From NCBI RefSeq assembly GCF_017497985.1, contig NZ_JAGDFV010000019.1:1-64000 (forward strand): 64,000 bases of DNA, in the 5' to 3' direction. Below the pieces are notes generated by a model. That model searched no databases. It saw nothing but the letters and a program-made list of their open reading frames with translations, and had not been told where the DNA came from. Below, in pieces: positions 8,997 to 17,979 of the stretch. The stretch's first letter is position 1, and each line of letters starts with the position of its first letter. Both the position numbers and the translations under genes were made by a program. The stretch is from Meiothermus sp. CFH 77666. GTDB taxonomy: Bacteria > Deinococcota > Deinococci > Deinococcales > Thermaceae.

Positions 8997-10373
8997 TCAA
9001 TCTTCTTCGGGGGGCTGCCAGGGCATACCGCCGAAGAACTCCCGCACCAGCCGCCCCACCAGCCCCCCCAGGGCCAGGAGGGCAATCAGGTTGGGGATGG
9101 CCATCAGGCCGTTCAGGGTATCGGCCACACTGGTCAGGGCCGCCAGACCCCCCAGCGGCCCCACAAAAGCAAAGGCCACAAAGGTCAGGCGGTAGGGCCA
9201 GCGGATGCCCTCGCCAAACAGATAGGCCGCCCCTTCCTCGCCATAAAAGCCCCAGGAAACCATGGTTCCCAGGGCGAAAATAGCCAGCATCAGCCCAAGT
9301 ACGGCCACCCCCAGCGGATGTTCGGCAAACAAGAAGCGGGCGGCCTCTACCCGGTCGCCCCCCAAAAAGCGCTGCCAGAGGCCACTGGCAATAAAGGTCA
9401 GGGCCATCAGGGTGGTTACGCCCAGGCTCACGAGCATCTCGGTCAGGCCCCAGAAGCCCTGCCGCACCGGGTGGTCTACCTGGGCCTGGGCGTGGGCTAT
9501 GGCTGCCGAGCCCAGCCCTGCTTCGTTGGCAAAAATGCCCCGTCCAACGCCCGCTTTGAGGATTTCGGCCAGGCCAAGCGACACAGCAGCCCCAGCAGCC
9601 CCCCCCGCCGCAGCCTGAAAGCTCAATGCTGAGGAGACAATCAGGGCCAGCGCACCGGGAATATCCCCCAGGTGAAGCAAGAGCAGGGGCAGCATCCCCA
9701 CCAGAAACAGGAGTAGCTTGAGCGGTACCACTACCTGGGCAAAGCGGGCAACTCGGCGAATGCCGCCAGCCAGCAGCACCCCCACCAGCAGGGCTACCAG
9801 CAAGCCGGTGATGGCCGGAGGCACGTTGAATTCCTGTGCGAAGGCAGCACCCACCGCACCCGCCTGCGAAAGGTTACCAATACCAAAAGCGGCAATGGCT
9901 GTAAATAGCGCAAATAGCCCGGCCAACCAGGCCAACCGCCTGCCCAGGCCATAGCGAATATAGACCATGGGCCCGCCCATAACCGAACCATCGGTGTACT
10001 GACGGCGGAAATGAACCGCCAGGACAGCCTCGGCAAACTTGGTGGCCATGCCCACCAGATAGGCAACCCACATCCACAGCACTGCCCCAGGCCCACCGAT
10101 TAGCACGGCGCCCACCATCCCGATGATGTGGCCGGTTCCGATGGTGGCCGACATGGCCACCATGGCAGCCTGAAAGGGCGTGATCTGACCTCCGAAGCTC
10201 TGGAAGCGCTCCCGGATGGCCCCGAACGTCTCGCGCAGGGCAATGCCCAGCCGACTGAACTGGGGAAAGCCAGCGCGAAACGACAGATACAGACCCACCA
10301 GGATGAAGACCAGCATCATCCATTCGCCGTAGACTGCTCGGTTGACAAAATCGTTTAGCGCAAGAATATCCAT
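8997..10373 (-). CDS. Sodium:alanine symporter, AGCS family
   Basis: A 458-residue inner-membrane protein with about 11 hydrophobic segments; carries alanine or glycine with sodium. Family motifs visible are GTGHIIGMVGAVLIGGPGAVLWMW (split here by the reader at the IGGPGA glycine helix, about residues 76-99), MGGPMVYIRYGLG (about 133-145) and NEAGLGSAAIAHA (about 286-298). The length is normal. The gene lies just outside the IS-flanked island and is on the opposite strand. It ends 13 bases downstream of the following DUF4388 gene on the same strand, so the two may be cotranscribed. Confidence 0.92.
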   Translation of the reverse strand: MDILALNDFVNRAVYGEWMMLVFILVGLYLSFRAGFPQFSRLGIALRETFGAIRERFQSFGGQITPFQAAMVAMSATIGTGHIIGMVGAVLIGGPGAVLWMWVAYLVGMATKFAEAVLAVHFRRQYTDGSVMGGPMVYIRYGLGRRLAWLAGLFALFTAIAAFGIGNLSQAGAVGAAFAQEFNVPPAITGLLVALLVGVLLAGGIRRVARFAQVVVPLKLLLFLVGMLPLLLLHLGDIPGALALIVSSALSFQAAAGGAAGAAVSLGLAEILKAGVGRGIFANEAGLGSAAIAHAQAQVDHPVRQGFWGLTEMLVSLGVTTLMALTFIASGLWQRFLGGDRVEAARFLFAEHPLGVAVLGLMLAIFALGTMVSWGFYGEEGAAYLFGEGIRWPYRLTFVAFAFVGPLGGLAALTSVADTLNGLMAIPNLIALLALGGLVGRLVREFFGGMPWQPPEED

Positions 10374-10386
10374 AGCTTGCCCTTGT

Positions 10387-11172
10387 TTACCCGGCTTCAG
10401 GCCAGGCTTCTACCGGCATCCCCCGGCTGAGGCGCAGTTGGCGCAAATCGTGCTCGAAGAGCCCCAGGCGGCCTTGCATGTTAATGCGAGGCTCGGGGCG
10501 CAGGGTGGTCTCCTGGTGCTTGGTACGCAGCCGCACCCGAAACGGGCCGCCTAGCAAACCCTGCCACTGGGCATATAAATCTTCGTCTATCACAGCCACC
10601 CCCTGCCCTCCGCCGTATAAAGAGAGTACCACCAGGGGTTCGGGTCTGATTTCCAGATACAGCCGGGCCTCGAGCAGACCCAGCCGCAACAGCTTGCTGA
10701 GTACCTGGGCAGTCTCGAGGGGGGAAAGACGCGGGTTCATAAGGGTTTTTGCAATGCTCTGCCCCTGTGCGTAGGTTAGCACTGCCAGCTCCAATGGGCT
10801 TAGCCTGGTCTTCTCCGGAGCCCCCTTTCCCCTGAGGTTCAGGCCCCAGTTATCGGGTAGGCTGATCTCCTCCCAGGCTTCAAACTGGTGCAGAATGAGC
10901 TGGTGGGTCTCGAGGCTGGGCTCAATACTCTGTTCCTGGGCTTGGGTTTCGGACTCGTAACGAAACGGCGCGGAGCGAACGCCCGCCAGGAGCTCGAGGG
11001 CCTCCAAACCCCGCAGCGAACCCGCTTCCGCATGAACCGGATGCCCCCCAGACAGATAGATACGACCCAAGAAGTTGGGGTGCTCAATGAACAAAGCCCC
11101 GCCCCTGGCCGTGCCCATCAGGGTCTCCAGGAGCCGCAAAAGGGGAAACTCCGCCAGGTTGCCGCTGAGCAC
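10387..11172 (-). CDS. DUF4388 (PATAN-like) domain protein
   Basis: A 261-residue soluble protein. The first 85 residues (MLSGNLAEFPLLRLLETLM, then GGALFIEH, RIYLSGGHPVHAEAG and ALELLAG) match the DUF4388/PATAN pattern common in Deinococcota and myxobacteria, where such domains are linked to signalling proteins. The rest is unassigned. Starts at GTG with GGAGGGG upstream. The middle and C-terminal region shows no catalytic motif that I recognise. It lies 13 bases upstream of the alanine symporter gene. The function is unknown; a regulatory or scaffolding role is only a guess from the domain. Confidence 0.75.
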   Translation of the reverse strand: MLSGNLAEFPLLRLLETLMGTARGGALFIEHPNFLGRIYLSGGHPVHAEAGSLRGLEALELLAGVRSAPFRYESETQAQEQSIEPSLETHQLILHQFEAWEEISLPDNWGLNLRGKGAPEKTRLSPLELAVLTYAQGQSIAKTLMNPRLSPLETAQVLSKLLRLGLLEARLYLEIRPEPLVVLSLYGGGQGVAVIDEDLYAQWQGLLGGPFRVRLRTKHQETTLRPEPRINMQGRLGLFEHDLRQLRLSRGMPVEAWPEAG

Positions 11173-11304
11173 AATACCCCTCCGTGGGTGTTACTGTCCG
11201 TTTTGACCGACGCTATTTCGCATCGCAAACCCATTCTAACCACACCCCAGCGGTTTGTAAGGTTCACCGACAGTTCTATACAGGCTTTTATCGTTTTCCC
11301 CTTT

Positions 11305-11398
11305 CCCTCTCCCCTTGCGGGAGAGGGTGGCGACAGCGCTGGCTAGTTTGGCGCCCCTTCTGCCAAATAAAACAATTCTGGCGGTAACCGCTGTCGCC
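11305..11398. repeat. REP-like nested hairpin in the 11173-11499 intergenic stretch
   Basis: CCCTCTCCC (11305-11313) pairs with GGGAGAGGG (11319-11327). Directly after, GGCGACAGCG (11329-11338) pairs perfectly with CGCTGTCGCC (11389-11398) over a 50-base interior. The inner hairpin plus the GTGAGGGGTT that follows resembles repetitive extragenic palindromes found in many GC-rich bacteria, with an unrelated AT-richer insert between the outer arms. The rest of the 327-base gap shows no gene; it should hold the divergent promoters of the DUF4388 and esterase genes. Confidence 0.6.
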
Positions 11399-11499
11399 GG
11401 GTGAGGGGTTGAAACGACGATGCTCAGGCAAATGATAAGAGCCTGAGTTCTATACTTCTGGCCTGCCTGCCAACCTTTCTTTGCGATAAGCTGGAGTAG

Positions 11500-12198
11500 A
11501 TGTCAAACGTACTGGTGCTGCACGGCTTTACCTCCCATCCCATCCTGACCATGGGGCCGCTATCCGAGACGCTACGAAAGGCCGGTTTCAACGTAGCCCA
11601 GCCCACCCTCCCCGGCCACGGAACCCGACCCGAAGACCTGCGGGGCGTGCGCTGGCAGGACTGGCTGCAAACAGCCCGTGAAGCCTACCTGGCGCTACCC
11701 GAACCCAGGGCGGTGGTGGGGCTTTCCATGGGAGGGCTGCTGGCGGGTTGGCTGGCCGCCGAGCACAAAACCGCCGCGCTGGTAGCCCTGGCCCCTGCCC
11801 TGGGGCTGAAGAACCGCACAGCCTACCTGGCCCCCTGGCTCCACTTCATCAAACCCTGGGCCTTCAGCACCGACCCTGCCGAAGAGGCCAAAAGACGCGC
11901 CCAAAGCCCCAACTACCCCAACTTTCCCACCAGGGCGCTGGCCCAGTTGATTGCCCTCCAGCAGCGCGTGCCGGAACTGCTGCCGCGGGTCTGGGCGCCT
12001 GCTTTGGTGCTCGAGGCCACCCAGGACGACACCGTGCCCCAAGAGGCAGTGCGTCGCTATTTTGACCTTATCGGCGGCCCCCACAAGGAGTATCGCTCCT
12101 ACAACAGCCAGCACGATATGCTTCTGGATCCGCTGGCCCAGCAAATCTCCAACGACATTGCGGCCTGGCTACGGGAAAAACTCCCAGTGCAAAAATAG
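11500..12198 (+). CDS. Alpha/beta hydrolase, Est30-type carboxylesterase
   Basis: A 232-residue alpha/beta hydrolase. It shows the oxyanion-hole region LVLHGFTSHP (residues 5-14), the nucleophile elbow GLSMGG with the catalytic Ser (about residue 75), the acid Asp in ATQDDTVP (about 174) and the catalytic His in SQHDML (about 205). The size and order match the thermostable carboxylesterase Est30 and monoacylglycerol lipase group. Hydrolyses short acyl esters in the cytoplasm. No signal peptide. It stands alone, with a weak GGAG before the ATG. Confidence 0.88.
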   Translation: MSNVLVLHGFTSHPILTMGPLSETLRKAGFNVAQPTLPGHGTRPEDLRGVRWQDWLQTAREAYLALPEPRAVVGLSMGGLLAGWLAAEHKTAALVALAPALGLKNRTAYLAPWLHFIKPWAFSTDPAEEAKRRAQSPNYPNFPTRALAQLIALQQRVPELLPRVWAPALVLEATQDDTVPQEAVRRYFDLIGGPHKEYRSYNSQHDMLLDPLAQQISNDIAAWLREKLPVQK

Positions 12199-12462
12199 TG
12201 CACCATTGCAAAAACATACAGGCATCACAGGGCATGGGTAAAAACCCGCTCGAGCCCATTTGTTGATAGGTTCTCTATCTGGATTGCTTTATCGGCCTGC
12301 AGCCTCCTCGCTCGGACGCTGGGATTTTTTTCGTTGTTGCAGCACTGGCTAGCAACGAAGCCATCTCGACGCTTCATCAAACCAGAGACTTGGTAAATCC
12401 CCATAGACTATGCCCCTGGCTTGGCTATCGGCTATTGACCATCGGCTATCAGCTACTCGCCG
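12199..12462. other. Non-coding gap with TAT/GGC repeat tract
   Basis: No gene is visible between two converging genes. Bases about 12420-12470 consist of loose repeats of GGCTATCGGCTATTGACCAT type. Similar tracts occur at 13285-13318, 21001-21060 and 46570-46593 (see findings). No T-tailed hairpin is evident for the esterase gene. Confidence 0.4.
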
Positions 12463-13137
12463 CTATCGGCGAACCTCGAGCTCCAGTTTCACGTTCCCCC
12501 GCTTGGTCTGGCCCAACACCCTCTTGACCACCAGGCTGCCCAGCCCTTCGGCCAGCAGGGCATCGCCTTCGGCCAGCTCGTCCTTGGCCGAGGCCGTTTT
12601 GCCCCGCAGCTTGACCTTACCCGCCTTGACCCCCTGGGCAAAGTAGGTGCGCGAGACCCCAAAGCCTTTGGCCCCCACCACGTCCACCCGCAGGCTGGGC
12701 ACCACCACGCTGCGGGTGCGCTCGCGGGTTTTGGGCAACTGTTCGGGGGAGGCGGGCTGGGCCTCCACGCCAGCCGCCTCCAGGGTTTTGAGTCCTCTGG
12801 GCAGCGTCGCCAGCAAAAAGCCCTCTGCGGTTTCTTCCAGATCGCCCAGGAGGCCCGGCTCCAACAGCCCGCGTAGCCTGTCCTCGAGGGCCTCGAGGTC
12901 GCCCTCAAAGCGCAAAAACACCACCAGGGTAGGGTCGGCCACCGCCGGGATGTGCTCGGGGAACAGCACCGCCACCTGACGGGAGGCCAGTGGGAGGCCC
13001 CCAAAGCTCTCGAGGCAAATCCCCTCCTGCTTTGCCAGTCGGCGTAGCTCGTCCAGCGCATCGGCCTCCAGGAACGGGGTCTGTACCACCCGGCCCCCTC
13101 GGGCTTTTTTCAGGTATTCCTGCATGGTCTCCTCCAT
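12463..13137 (-). CDS. S4-domain RNA-binding protein, YlmH-like
   Basis: A 224-residue protein. Its C-terminal third (from about residue 145) is an S4 RNA-binding domain: LRVDVVGAKGFGVSRTYFAQ, then VKLRGKTA and ELAEGDALLAEGLGSL, followed by KRGNVKLELEV. The N-terminal part corresponds to the YlmH-type domain, seen near cell-division genes in Gram-positive bacteria and linked to ribosome rescue. Translation could begin at the first ATG or four codons later at MQEYLKKA. It is the last of the minus-strand genes downstream of the envelope cluster, 188 bases beyond the ABC exporter, so co-regulation is uncertain. Confidence 0.8.
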   Translation of the reverse strand: MEETMQEYLKKARGGRVVQTPFLEADALDELRRLAKQEGICLESFGGLPLASRQVAVLFPEHIPAVADPTLVVFLRFEGDLEALEDRLRGLLEPGLLGDLEETAEGFLLATLPRGLKTLEAAGVEAQPASPEQLPKTRERTRSVVVPSLRVDVVGAKGFGVSRTYFAQGVKAGKVKLRGKTASAKDELAEGDALLAEGLGSLVVKRVLGQTKRGNVKLELEVRR

Positions 13138-13284
13138 AGCTCGTCGCAGGTCACAGGTCTCAAGTCGCAGGTCGCGCTCGAAAGTAGATCAACGGCTGGG
13201 GTTCAACTCGAGTGGTAGCGGTTTATGGTAGTTTCGACCCACCCTCCATGGGGGTGAGTGCCCTGCTGCTGGACTTTTACCCCT

Positions 13285-13318
13285 GGCTATAGACTATAGA
13301 CCATCAACCATAAACATC
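13285..13318. repeat. CTATAGACTATAGACCAT intergenic repeat tract
   Basis: GGCTATAGACTATAGACCATCAACCATAAAC: near-repeats of TATAGACCA with short variations, just downstream of the ABC exporter gene. The same gap also has GTCGCAGGTCACAGGTCTCAAGTCGCAGGTCGC near 13144-13177, a second short-period tract. Neither encodes anything apparent. Confidence 0.4.
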
Positions 13319-13325
13319 TTTTATT

Positions 13326-14999
13326 TCAACCCCTCCACAGCCCCGCGTACACCCCTCCAAGGGCCATCAGCTCCGCATGGGTACCCAGTTCCGCAATGCA
13401 GCCATTCTCCATTACCACAATCTGGTCGGCGTGCTGGACGGTAGAAAGGCGGTGGGCCACGACAATCACGGTACGGCCCGGACGAACGGCTTCCAGGGCT
13501 GCCACCACCTGTCCCTCGCTCTGTTTGTCCAGGGCGCTGGTAATTTCGTCCAGCAAAAGAATTTTGGCCTCGCGCAGGAGCGCCGCCGCAATCGCCAGGC
13601 GCTGCCGTTGCCCCACCGAAAGCCCGCCCCCTTCATCATCCAGCAGAGTGGGCAGATCCACCTCGGGGTAGAGGCCCACGGTTTGCAGGGCTTTTTGCAT
13701 GGTCTCCGGGCTTGCGCCTGGGGCCAGCACTGCCAGGTTTTCCTGTACGGTTCCGGCAAAGAGCAGAGGTTCCTGGGGCACCCAGGCCATGCGGGATCGC
13801 AGCCAGGCCGAATCGTAGCTTTGCAGCTCGCGTCCGTCCAGCAAAACCTGCCCTTCACTCGGGGGGTAAAGGCCCAGCAACACCCGCAAAAGGGTGCTTT
13901 TGCCCGCCCCCGAGGGGCCCACTATAGCGGTGAAAGAGCCGGGCTCCAGGCGCAGGTTCAGGTTTTGCAGGGTGGCCGTACTGCCAGGGTAGCTAAAGCT
14001 CAGATGGCGAAGCTCGAGCCTCCCCTCCAGGGTTTCGGGGCGCAGCTTACCCATAGGGGGTGCCTGGGGTAGGTTCAGCAGCTCCACCACGCGGGCCGCC
14101 GCCCCTTCAGCCTGGGCGAACCCGGTGCCCACCCGGCTCAAAATTTGTAAGGGGGCAATGGCCAGGGCCAGCAAGGTCAGGAAGGCGGTCAGGTCGCCAG
14201 GGGTCATCTCGCCCCTTTGCACAGCCCCCACCCCCAGAAAAAGCAGCAGGCCCAGCAGCAAGGTGGTGGCAAGCTGCCCCAGGGGCAGGTTCAAGGCCCC
14301 AATCAGGCTGCGGGTGCGCCCCAGGCGGTATTGCTGCCGGTTGCTCTGGCGAAACCGGGCCAGGGCAAAGTCCTCCAGGTGCAAGGCCCGAATCAGTTCC
14401 AGGCGGCCAAAGCCCTCGGCCATGCGCCCTGCGAGGCGCTCCAGTGCCGCCTGGGTACGGCGGCTGTAATGGGTCACCCAGGCCCCCAGCCAGCCCAGCA
14501 GCAGGGCCATGAGGGGCAGCACCAGCAGTAAATACAGGGTGAGCTGGGCATAGTGCAGCAGGAGCTGGGTCAGCAGAGCCAGCAGCAAAATCCCCTGTAC
14601 CAGCAGCCCCCCCAGGCTATAGAACAGAAAACCTTCCAGCTCCTTCAGGTCGGCAATGAGCCGCCCGGTCAGCCCACCGGACGAGGTCGGCAGGGCCATC
14701 AGGTGGGTCTTGAGCAGGTGCTCGAAGACCCGCTCCCGCCAGACCGCCGGCATTTTGACCGAAAGGTAGCCCAAAAAGGCTTCCAGCACATACCCGCTCA
14801 CCACCAGCCACAAGAGCAGGGCCGCCCCCGCCCCAAGTACCTCGCCCAAACGGTCAAACTGCCCTGCGAGTATCTGGTCAAAAAGCGGCTTGACCACCCG
14901 GCCCGGCAGCCAGGCCTGGGCCACAGCGGGCAAGACCGCCAGCCCTGCCGCCAGCAGGATGTGGGGCAGAAAGGGGCGCAATAGGCGGAGGAGGTTCAT
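13326..14999 (-). CDS. ABC half-exporter (permease fused to ATPase), MsbA-like
   Basis: A 557-residue type IV ABC exporter: about six transmembrane segments in residues 1-290 and a nucleotide-binding domain from about 325. Walker A GPSGAGKST (about 363-371), Q-loop WVPQEP, signature LSVGQRQR (a V where most have G), Walker B ILLLDE and H-loop AHRLS are all present. It lies directly downstream of the LpxB-like gene on the same strand, which makes an MsbA-type lipid flippase of the lipid A cluster a reasonable proposal. The sequence alone fits many lipid, peptide or drug exporters. The gap to the upstream gene is 291 bases, so it may have its own promoter. Confidence 0.85.
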   Translation of the reverse strand: MNLLRLLRPFLPHILLAAGLAVLPAVAQAWLPGRVVKPLFDQILAGQFDRLGEVLGAGAALLLWLVVSGYVLEAFLGYLSVKMPAVWRERVFEHLLKTHLMALPTSSGGLTGRLIADLKELEGFLFYSLGGLLVQGILLLALLTQLLLHYAQLTLYLLLVLPLMALLLGWLGAWVTHYSRRTQAALERLAGRMAEGFGRLELIRALHLEDFALARFRQSNRQQYRLGRTRSLIGALNLPLGQLATTLLLGLLLFLGVGAVQRGEMTPGDLTAFLTLLALAIAPLQILSRVGTGFAQAEGAAARVVELLNLPQAPPMGKLRPETLEGRLELRHLSFSYPGSTATLQNLNLRLEPGSFTAIVGPSGAGKSTLLRVLLGLYPPSEGQVLLDGRELQSYDSAWLRSRMAWVPQEPLLFAGTVQENLAVLAPGASPETMQKALQTVGLYPEVDLPTLLDDEGGGLSVGQRQRLAIAAALLREAKILLLDEITSALDKQSEGQVVAALEAVRPGRTVIVVAHRLSTVQHADQIVVMENGCIAELGTHAELMALGGVYAGLWRG

Positions 15000-15114
15000 G
15001 TAGAGGGGACAGGAAACAGGGAACAGGGCGATGGGGGGTTCACAGCTTGGCGCTCTGGAGACTTTATTTCCCGTTTATTCCGAACATAGCGAGGCGAAGT
15101 GAGAAAACTGCTGC

Positions 15115-15141
15115 GGTACAGTCCACTGTATTCACTGTACC
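15115..15141. repeat. Hairpin in the gap between the ABC exporter and LpxB-like genes
   Basis: GGTACAGT (15115-15122) and ACTGTACC (15134-15141) are perfect inverted arms around an 11-base loop, flanked by GC-rich ends that extend the pairing (CTGC before, GCCGC after with mismatches). The remaining 15000-15290 stretch contains no gene I can support; it includes text such as ATTCCCCGTTCCACTGCGCACG that looks like a dispersed repeat rather than unique DNA. Confidence 0.4.
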
Positions 15142-15290
15142 CCTGCCGCAACAGATTCCCCGTTCCACTGCGCACGTCTCGGAATGACCGTAGGAAGTCA
15201 AGGGCAGAAGTCAGGTTCATTGGAGGCATCCCGGTTAGTTTGTTACCAGACCACTTATGGCAGGAAAATCACCCATGCAAAAAATCCACA

Positions 15291-16460
15291 TCAGCAGTTA
15301 GCCAGTACATACGCCACCAGCTTATCGGCTCCGGGCCGTGCCTCGAGGCGCTCGAGTTTGGCCCGGACTTCCTGGGCCCGCTGGGGGGCCAGCAGTTCCA
15401 ACCCGGCCACCGCGACCTCGGTAGGTCTAAAAACTCCGCGTAGCTCCGGGAAAACCCGCTCGCCCAGCCACTGGTTGGGCAGGGCCAGGTGGGGAATGCG
15501 CGAGACCAGGCCCCGCACAAACTGTTGCTTGAAGGGCCGGGCCCCCGGCAGGCTCAGGAGCCAGTGCCAGATGCCCTCCAGCGGCAGCATCTCCGGCTTG
15601 TGCAGGGGCAACAGCACCAGCGAGGGCAGACCGGCCAGGGCCAGCTCGAGGGTGTTGGTGCCCGGAATGGTAATCGCCAGTGAAGCCAGGCGCATGGCTG
15701 CATAGCGCTCAGGCTCATCCAGCACGGCCACCTCGAGGCCATGCTGGGTACGCAAGCCCCGCCCTGCCCAACTAGCCCCCACCCCCCCGATGTCTTGCAC
15801 CAGATGCGCTTGCAGCGCCTCCGCCACCACAGCTTCTGGCAAAAGGCGACTCCTGACCCAGGCAAAGCGAAGCCCCGGCCTCTGGGCCGCCATCTGCTCG
15901 GCTGCCGCCAGCAAAAACCCCAGCAGGTAGCGGGCCGCAAAAGGGCGGCTGCCCGCAAACAGCAGCACATCGGCGGGCTGGGTGGGTTGCGGGGGGGCTT
16001 CGTTCAGGGCATCCACCACCAGGTTACCCACCACTACCACGCGGCTGGGGTCGGCGCCTCTAGCCTGCATGGCGCTTTTGGTGCGCTCGGAGTCCACCAG
16101 CACTGCCCGCAGACCGGGGTGATGGGCCTTGGCATCGAAGGTGTAGGAAAAAGCCGGATACCCCGTGGCCCGGCCCAGCAAAACTGCATCGCGCGGCGCA
16201 CCCCCCAGCATCAACACCAGCCCCCGGCCTCTGGCTTTGCCCCGCAGAAGCCGCCGAACCAGCGCCGATCGGCCCGAGATGGCCTCCAGTGCCAGCTCCC
16301 TGGCCTTGGCCTGCTCGGTTCCGGCGGCAAACTGATCTCGGATCAGAAAGAGCTCAATCCGAGCCCTGGGGGCTTCCCGTCGCAAGCGCGAAAGCACCGG
16401 CGGAACCCAGGTCGAAAGCTCGCCAGGGCCGTTGGTCAGGAGCAGGATTTCATCCAGCAT
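15291..16460 (-). CDS. LpxB-like (lipid-A-disaccharide synthase-related) glycosyltransferase
   Basis: A 389-residue protein with a GT-B type layout. The start MLDEILLLTNGPGELSTWVPP contains the N-terminal GPGEL loop where LpxB has its GExSGD-type loop. The C-terminal IPGTNTLELALAGLPSLVLLPL (about residues 265-290) corresponds to the LpxB nucleotide-sugar binding segment. True LpxB joins UDP-diacylglucosamine to lipid X; this sequence is a divergent relative of the kind found in cyanobacteria and Deinococcota, so the acceptor may differ. Its place between lpxA and an MsbA-like exporter supports a role in an outer-membrane glycolipid. Confidence 0.72.
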   Translation of the reverse strand: MLDEILLLTNGPGELSTWVPPVLSRLRREAPRARIELFLIRDQFAAGTEQAKARELALEAISGRSALVRRLLRGKARGRGLVLMLGGAPRDAVLLGRATGYPAFSYTFDAKAHHPGLRAVLVDSERTKSAMQARGADPSRVVVVGNLVVDALNEAPPQPTQPADVLLFAGSRPFAARYLLGFLLAAAEQMAAQRPGLRFAWVRSRLLPEAVVAEALQAHLVQDIGGVGASWAGRGLRTQHGLEVAVLDEPERYAAMRLASLAITIPGTNTLELALAGLPSLVLLPLHKPEMLPLEGIWHWLLSLPGARPFKQQFVRGLVSRIPHLALPNQWLGERVFPELRGVFRPTEVAVAGLELLAPQRAQEVRAKLERLEARPGADKLVAYVLANC

Positions 16461-16656
16461 GTTGAGCTCGGTTCGGCGTCATTCCTTTGAACTTCCAGTA
16501 CCATCTTTACTGGAACAACTTACAAGGAGGTAGGAGGTAGGGTTTAGACATTCCATACGCACCGCCTGCCTCCCATCACCCACCCCCATCTTGTGTATCG
16601 CTGAACGGGGCCAGACGCCTGAAGTTTGGCACAAGCATGGCACGCACCCCACTGCA

Positions 16657-17442
16657 TTACCCCTCAAAACTCGGCTCCCCTCGCACAAAACCCGAAAGGT
16701 TGCGTTTGGAGGGGGCTGCCAAAAAGGCCTTGAGGGTCTCTACTTCTTCGGTGTCGGGCAGGTTGTCGAGGGGTCTGCCTTCGCGTACCGCCCGGAAGGC
16801 TTGCTCGAGGGCCCGGTAGCGCTCGCCGCTCACCCCGGCCCGGCGCAGCCCCACCGTATTCAGGCGGTAATGCAGGGCCGGGCTGCCCTCCGCCAGCGAG
16901 AACGGCAGGACGTCCCGGGTGGGTTTGGAAAGGGCCCCCACCATGGCCCGGGTTCCAATGCGTACAAACTGGTGGATGCCGGCCAGCCCTCCCACCACGG
17001 CATAATCGCCAATCTCCACATGCCCGGCCACGGCCACGCTCTGGGTCAGGATCACCCCATCCCCTATTTGGGCATCGTGGCCCACATGCACATGGCCCAT
17101 CAGATAACAGGCGGCCCCGATGCGGGTGGGCCTCTCCTCTTTGGTGGAGCGGTGCAGGATGACCCCTTCGCGCAAGACCGTACCGGCCCCGACCTCGAGC
17201 CAGGTTTCCTGGCCCCGAAAGCTCAGATCCTGGGGCTCTCCCCCCAGCACCGAGTGCGGCCCCACCCTGACACCCGCCGCCAGCCGCACAAAAGGGTGGA
17301 TTACTGCGTGAGCTCCAATCTCTACCCCAGGGCCAATCTCACAGGGGCCCTCGATCACGGCATACGGCCCAATCTTCACGTCGGAGGCCAGGTGCGCCCT
17401 GGACGAGACCACGGCGGTGGGATGAATAGCCACCCGGCTCAC
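16657..17442 (-). CDS. lpxA: Acyl-[ACP]-UDP-N-acetylglucosamine O-acyltransferase
   Basis: A 261-residue left-handed beta-helix acyltransferase; transfers a hydroxyacyl chain to the 3 position of UDP-GlcNAc (or an amino analogue), the first step of lipid A synthesis. Hexapeptide repeats cover about residues 1-190, and the catalytic His is in VGHDAQIGDG (about 123). AVVGGLAGIHQFVRIG matches the conserved family stretch before the helical C-terminal domain, which is normal in length. The start codon overlaps the end of fabZ by 4 bp. Coding for lpxA together with lpxC and lpxD is notable in a lineage usually described as lacking LPS. Confidence 0.92.
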   Translation of the reverse strand: MSRVAIHPTAVVSSRAHLASDVKIGPYAVIEGPCEIGPGVEIGAHAVIHPFVRLAAGVRVGPHSVLGGEPQDLSFRGQETWLEVGAGTVLREGVILHRSTKEERPTRIGAACYLMGHVHVGHDAQIGDGVILTQSVAVAGHVEIGDYAVVGGLAGIHQFVRIGTRAMVGALSKPTRDVLPFSLAEGSPALHYRLNTVGLRRAGVSGERYRALEQAFRAVREGRPLDNLPDTEEVETLKAFLAAPSKRNLSGFVRGEPSFEG

Positions 17443-17882
17443 AAGACCGCGCCTCCTGTGTCGGAGCGCAACACAAAGGTCAGGGTGGCCTCGGCCCGCA
17501 GTTCACCCTCGACCCTGGCCTCGACCTTGACCTTGCCCAGCCCCCGGCGGTAGGCCAGTAGCTCCCCTTCCAGAATGAGGGTATCGCCCGGCACCACCGG
17601 CTTCTTGAACCGGGCCTCCTCCACGCCTACCAAAAAAACCAGCCCCCCCGGCTTGAACTCGGGCTGCTGGGTGACCACCGCCACCGAGCCCTGGGCCATG
17701 GCCTCGATCAGCAACACCCCCGGCATGATGGGGTAGCCGGGGAAGTGCCCCTGAAAATGGGGCTCGTTGAAGGTGACGTTTTTGAGCGCCCGAAAGCGCT
17801 TTTGGTCGGCCTCCAGAACCCGGTCGATCAGCAAAAAGGGATAGCGATGGGGCAGAAACTTGAGGATTTCGTAAATGTCCAC
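17439..17882 (-). CDS. fabZ: 3-hydroxyacyl-[ACP] dehydratase
   Basis: A 147-residue hot-dog-fold dehydratase of fatty acid elongation. LPHRYPFLLIDRV at residues 10-22 has the catalytic His, and FQGHFPGYPIMPGVLLIEAMAQ (about 43-64) holds the catalytic Glu and the substrate tunnel motif. Length is typical. In many diderms fabZ is cotranscribed with lpxD/lpxA, balancing fatty acid and lipid A synthesis through their shared hydroxyacyl-ACP; the 4-bp overlap with lpxA here fits this. It follows the Gfo/Idh gene by about 97 bases. Confidence 0.95.
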   Translation of the reverse strand: MDIYEILKFLPHRYPFLLIDRVLEADQKRFRALKNVTFNEPHFQGHFPGYPIMPGVLLIEAMAQGSVAVVTQQPEFKPGGLVFLVGVEEARFKKPVVPGDTLILEGELLAYRRGLGKVKVEARVEGELRAEATLTFVLRSDTGGAVL

Positions 17883-17979
17883 GGCTTAATACTAAGGGTT
17901 GGGGGCTGGGGGTGAGGGGGAAAAACCAGCCCACCCACGCAGATGACGTTTTCAGGCTTTTGGTCTTCTGCGCTGTGTT

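Noticed and set aside
13144-13177. Possible CRISPR-like repeat array
   Set aside because: The unit is about 10 bases with no spacers of constant length; it is a short-period tract only.
16595-17553. A 320-codon plus-strand frame over lpxA
   Set aside because: Antisense shadow; the minus strand holds the complete lpxA and fabZ with active-site residues.
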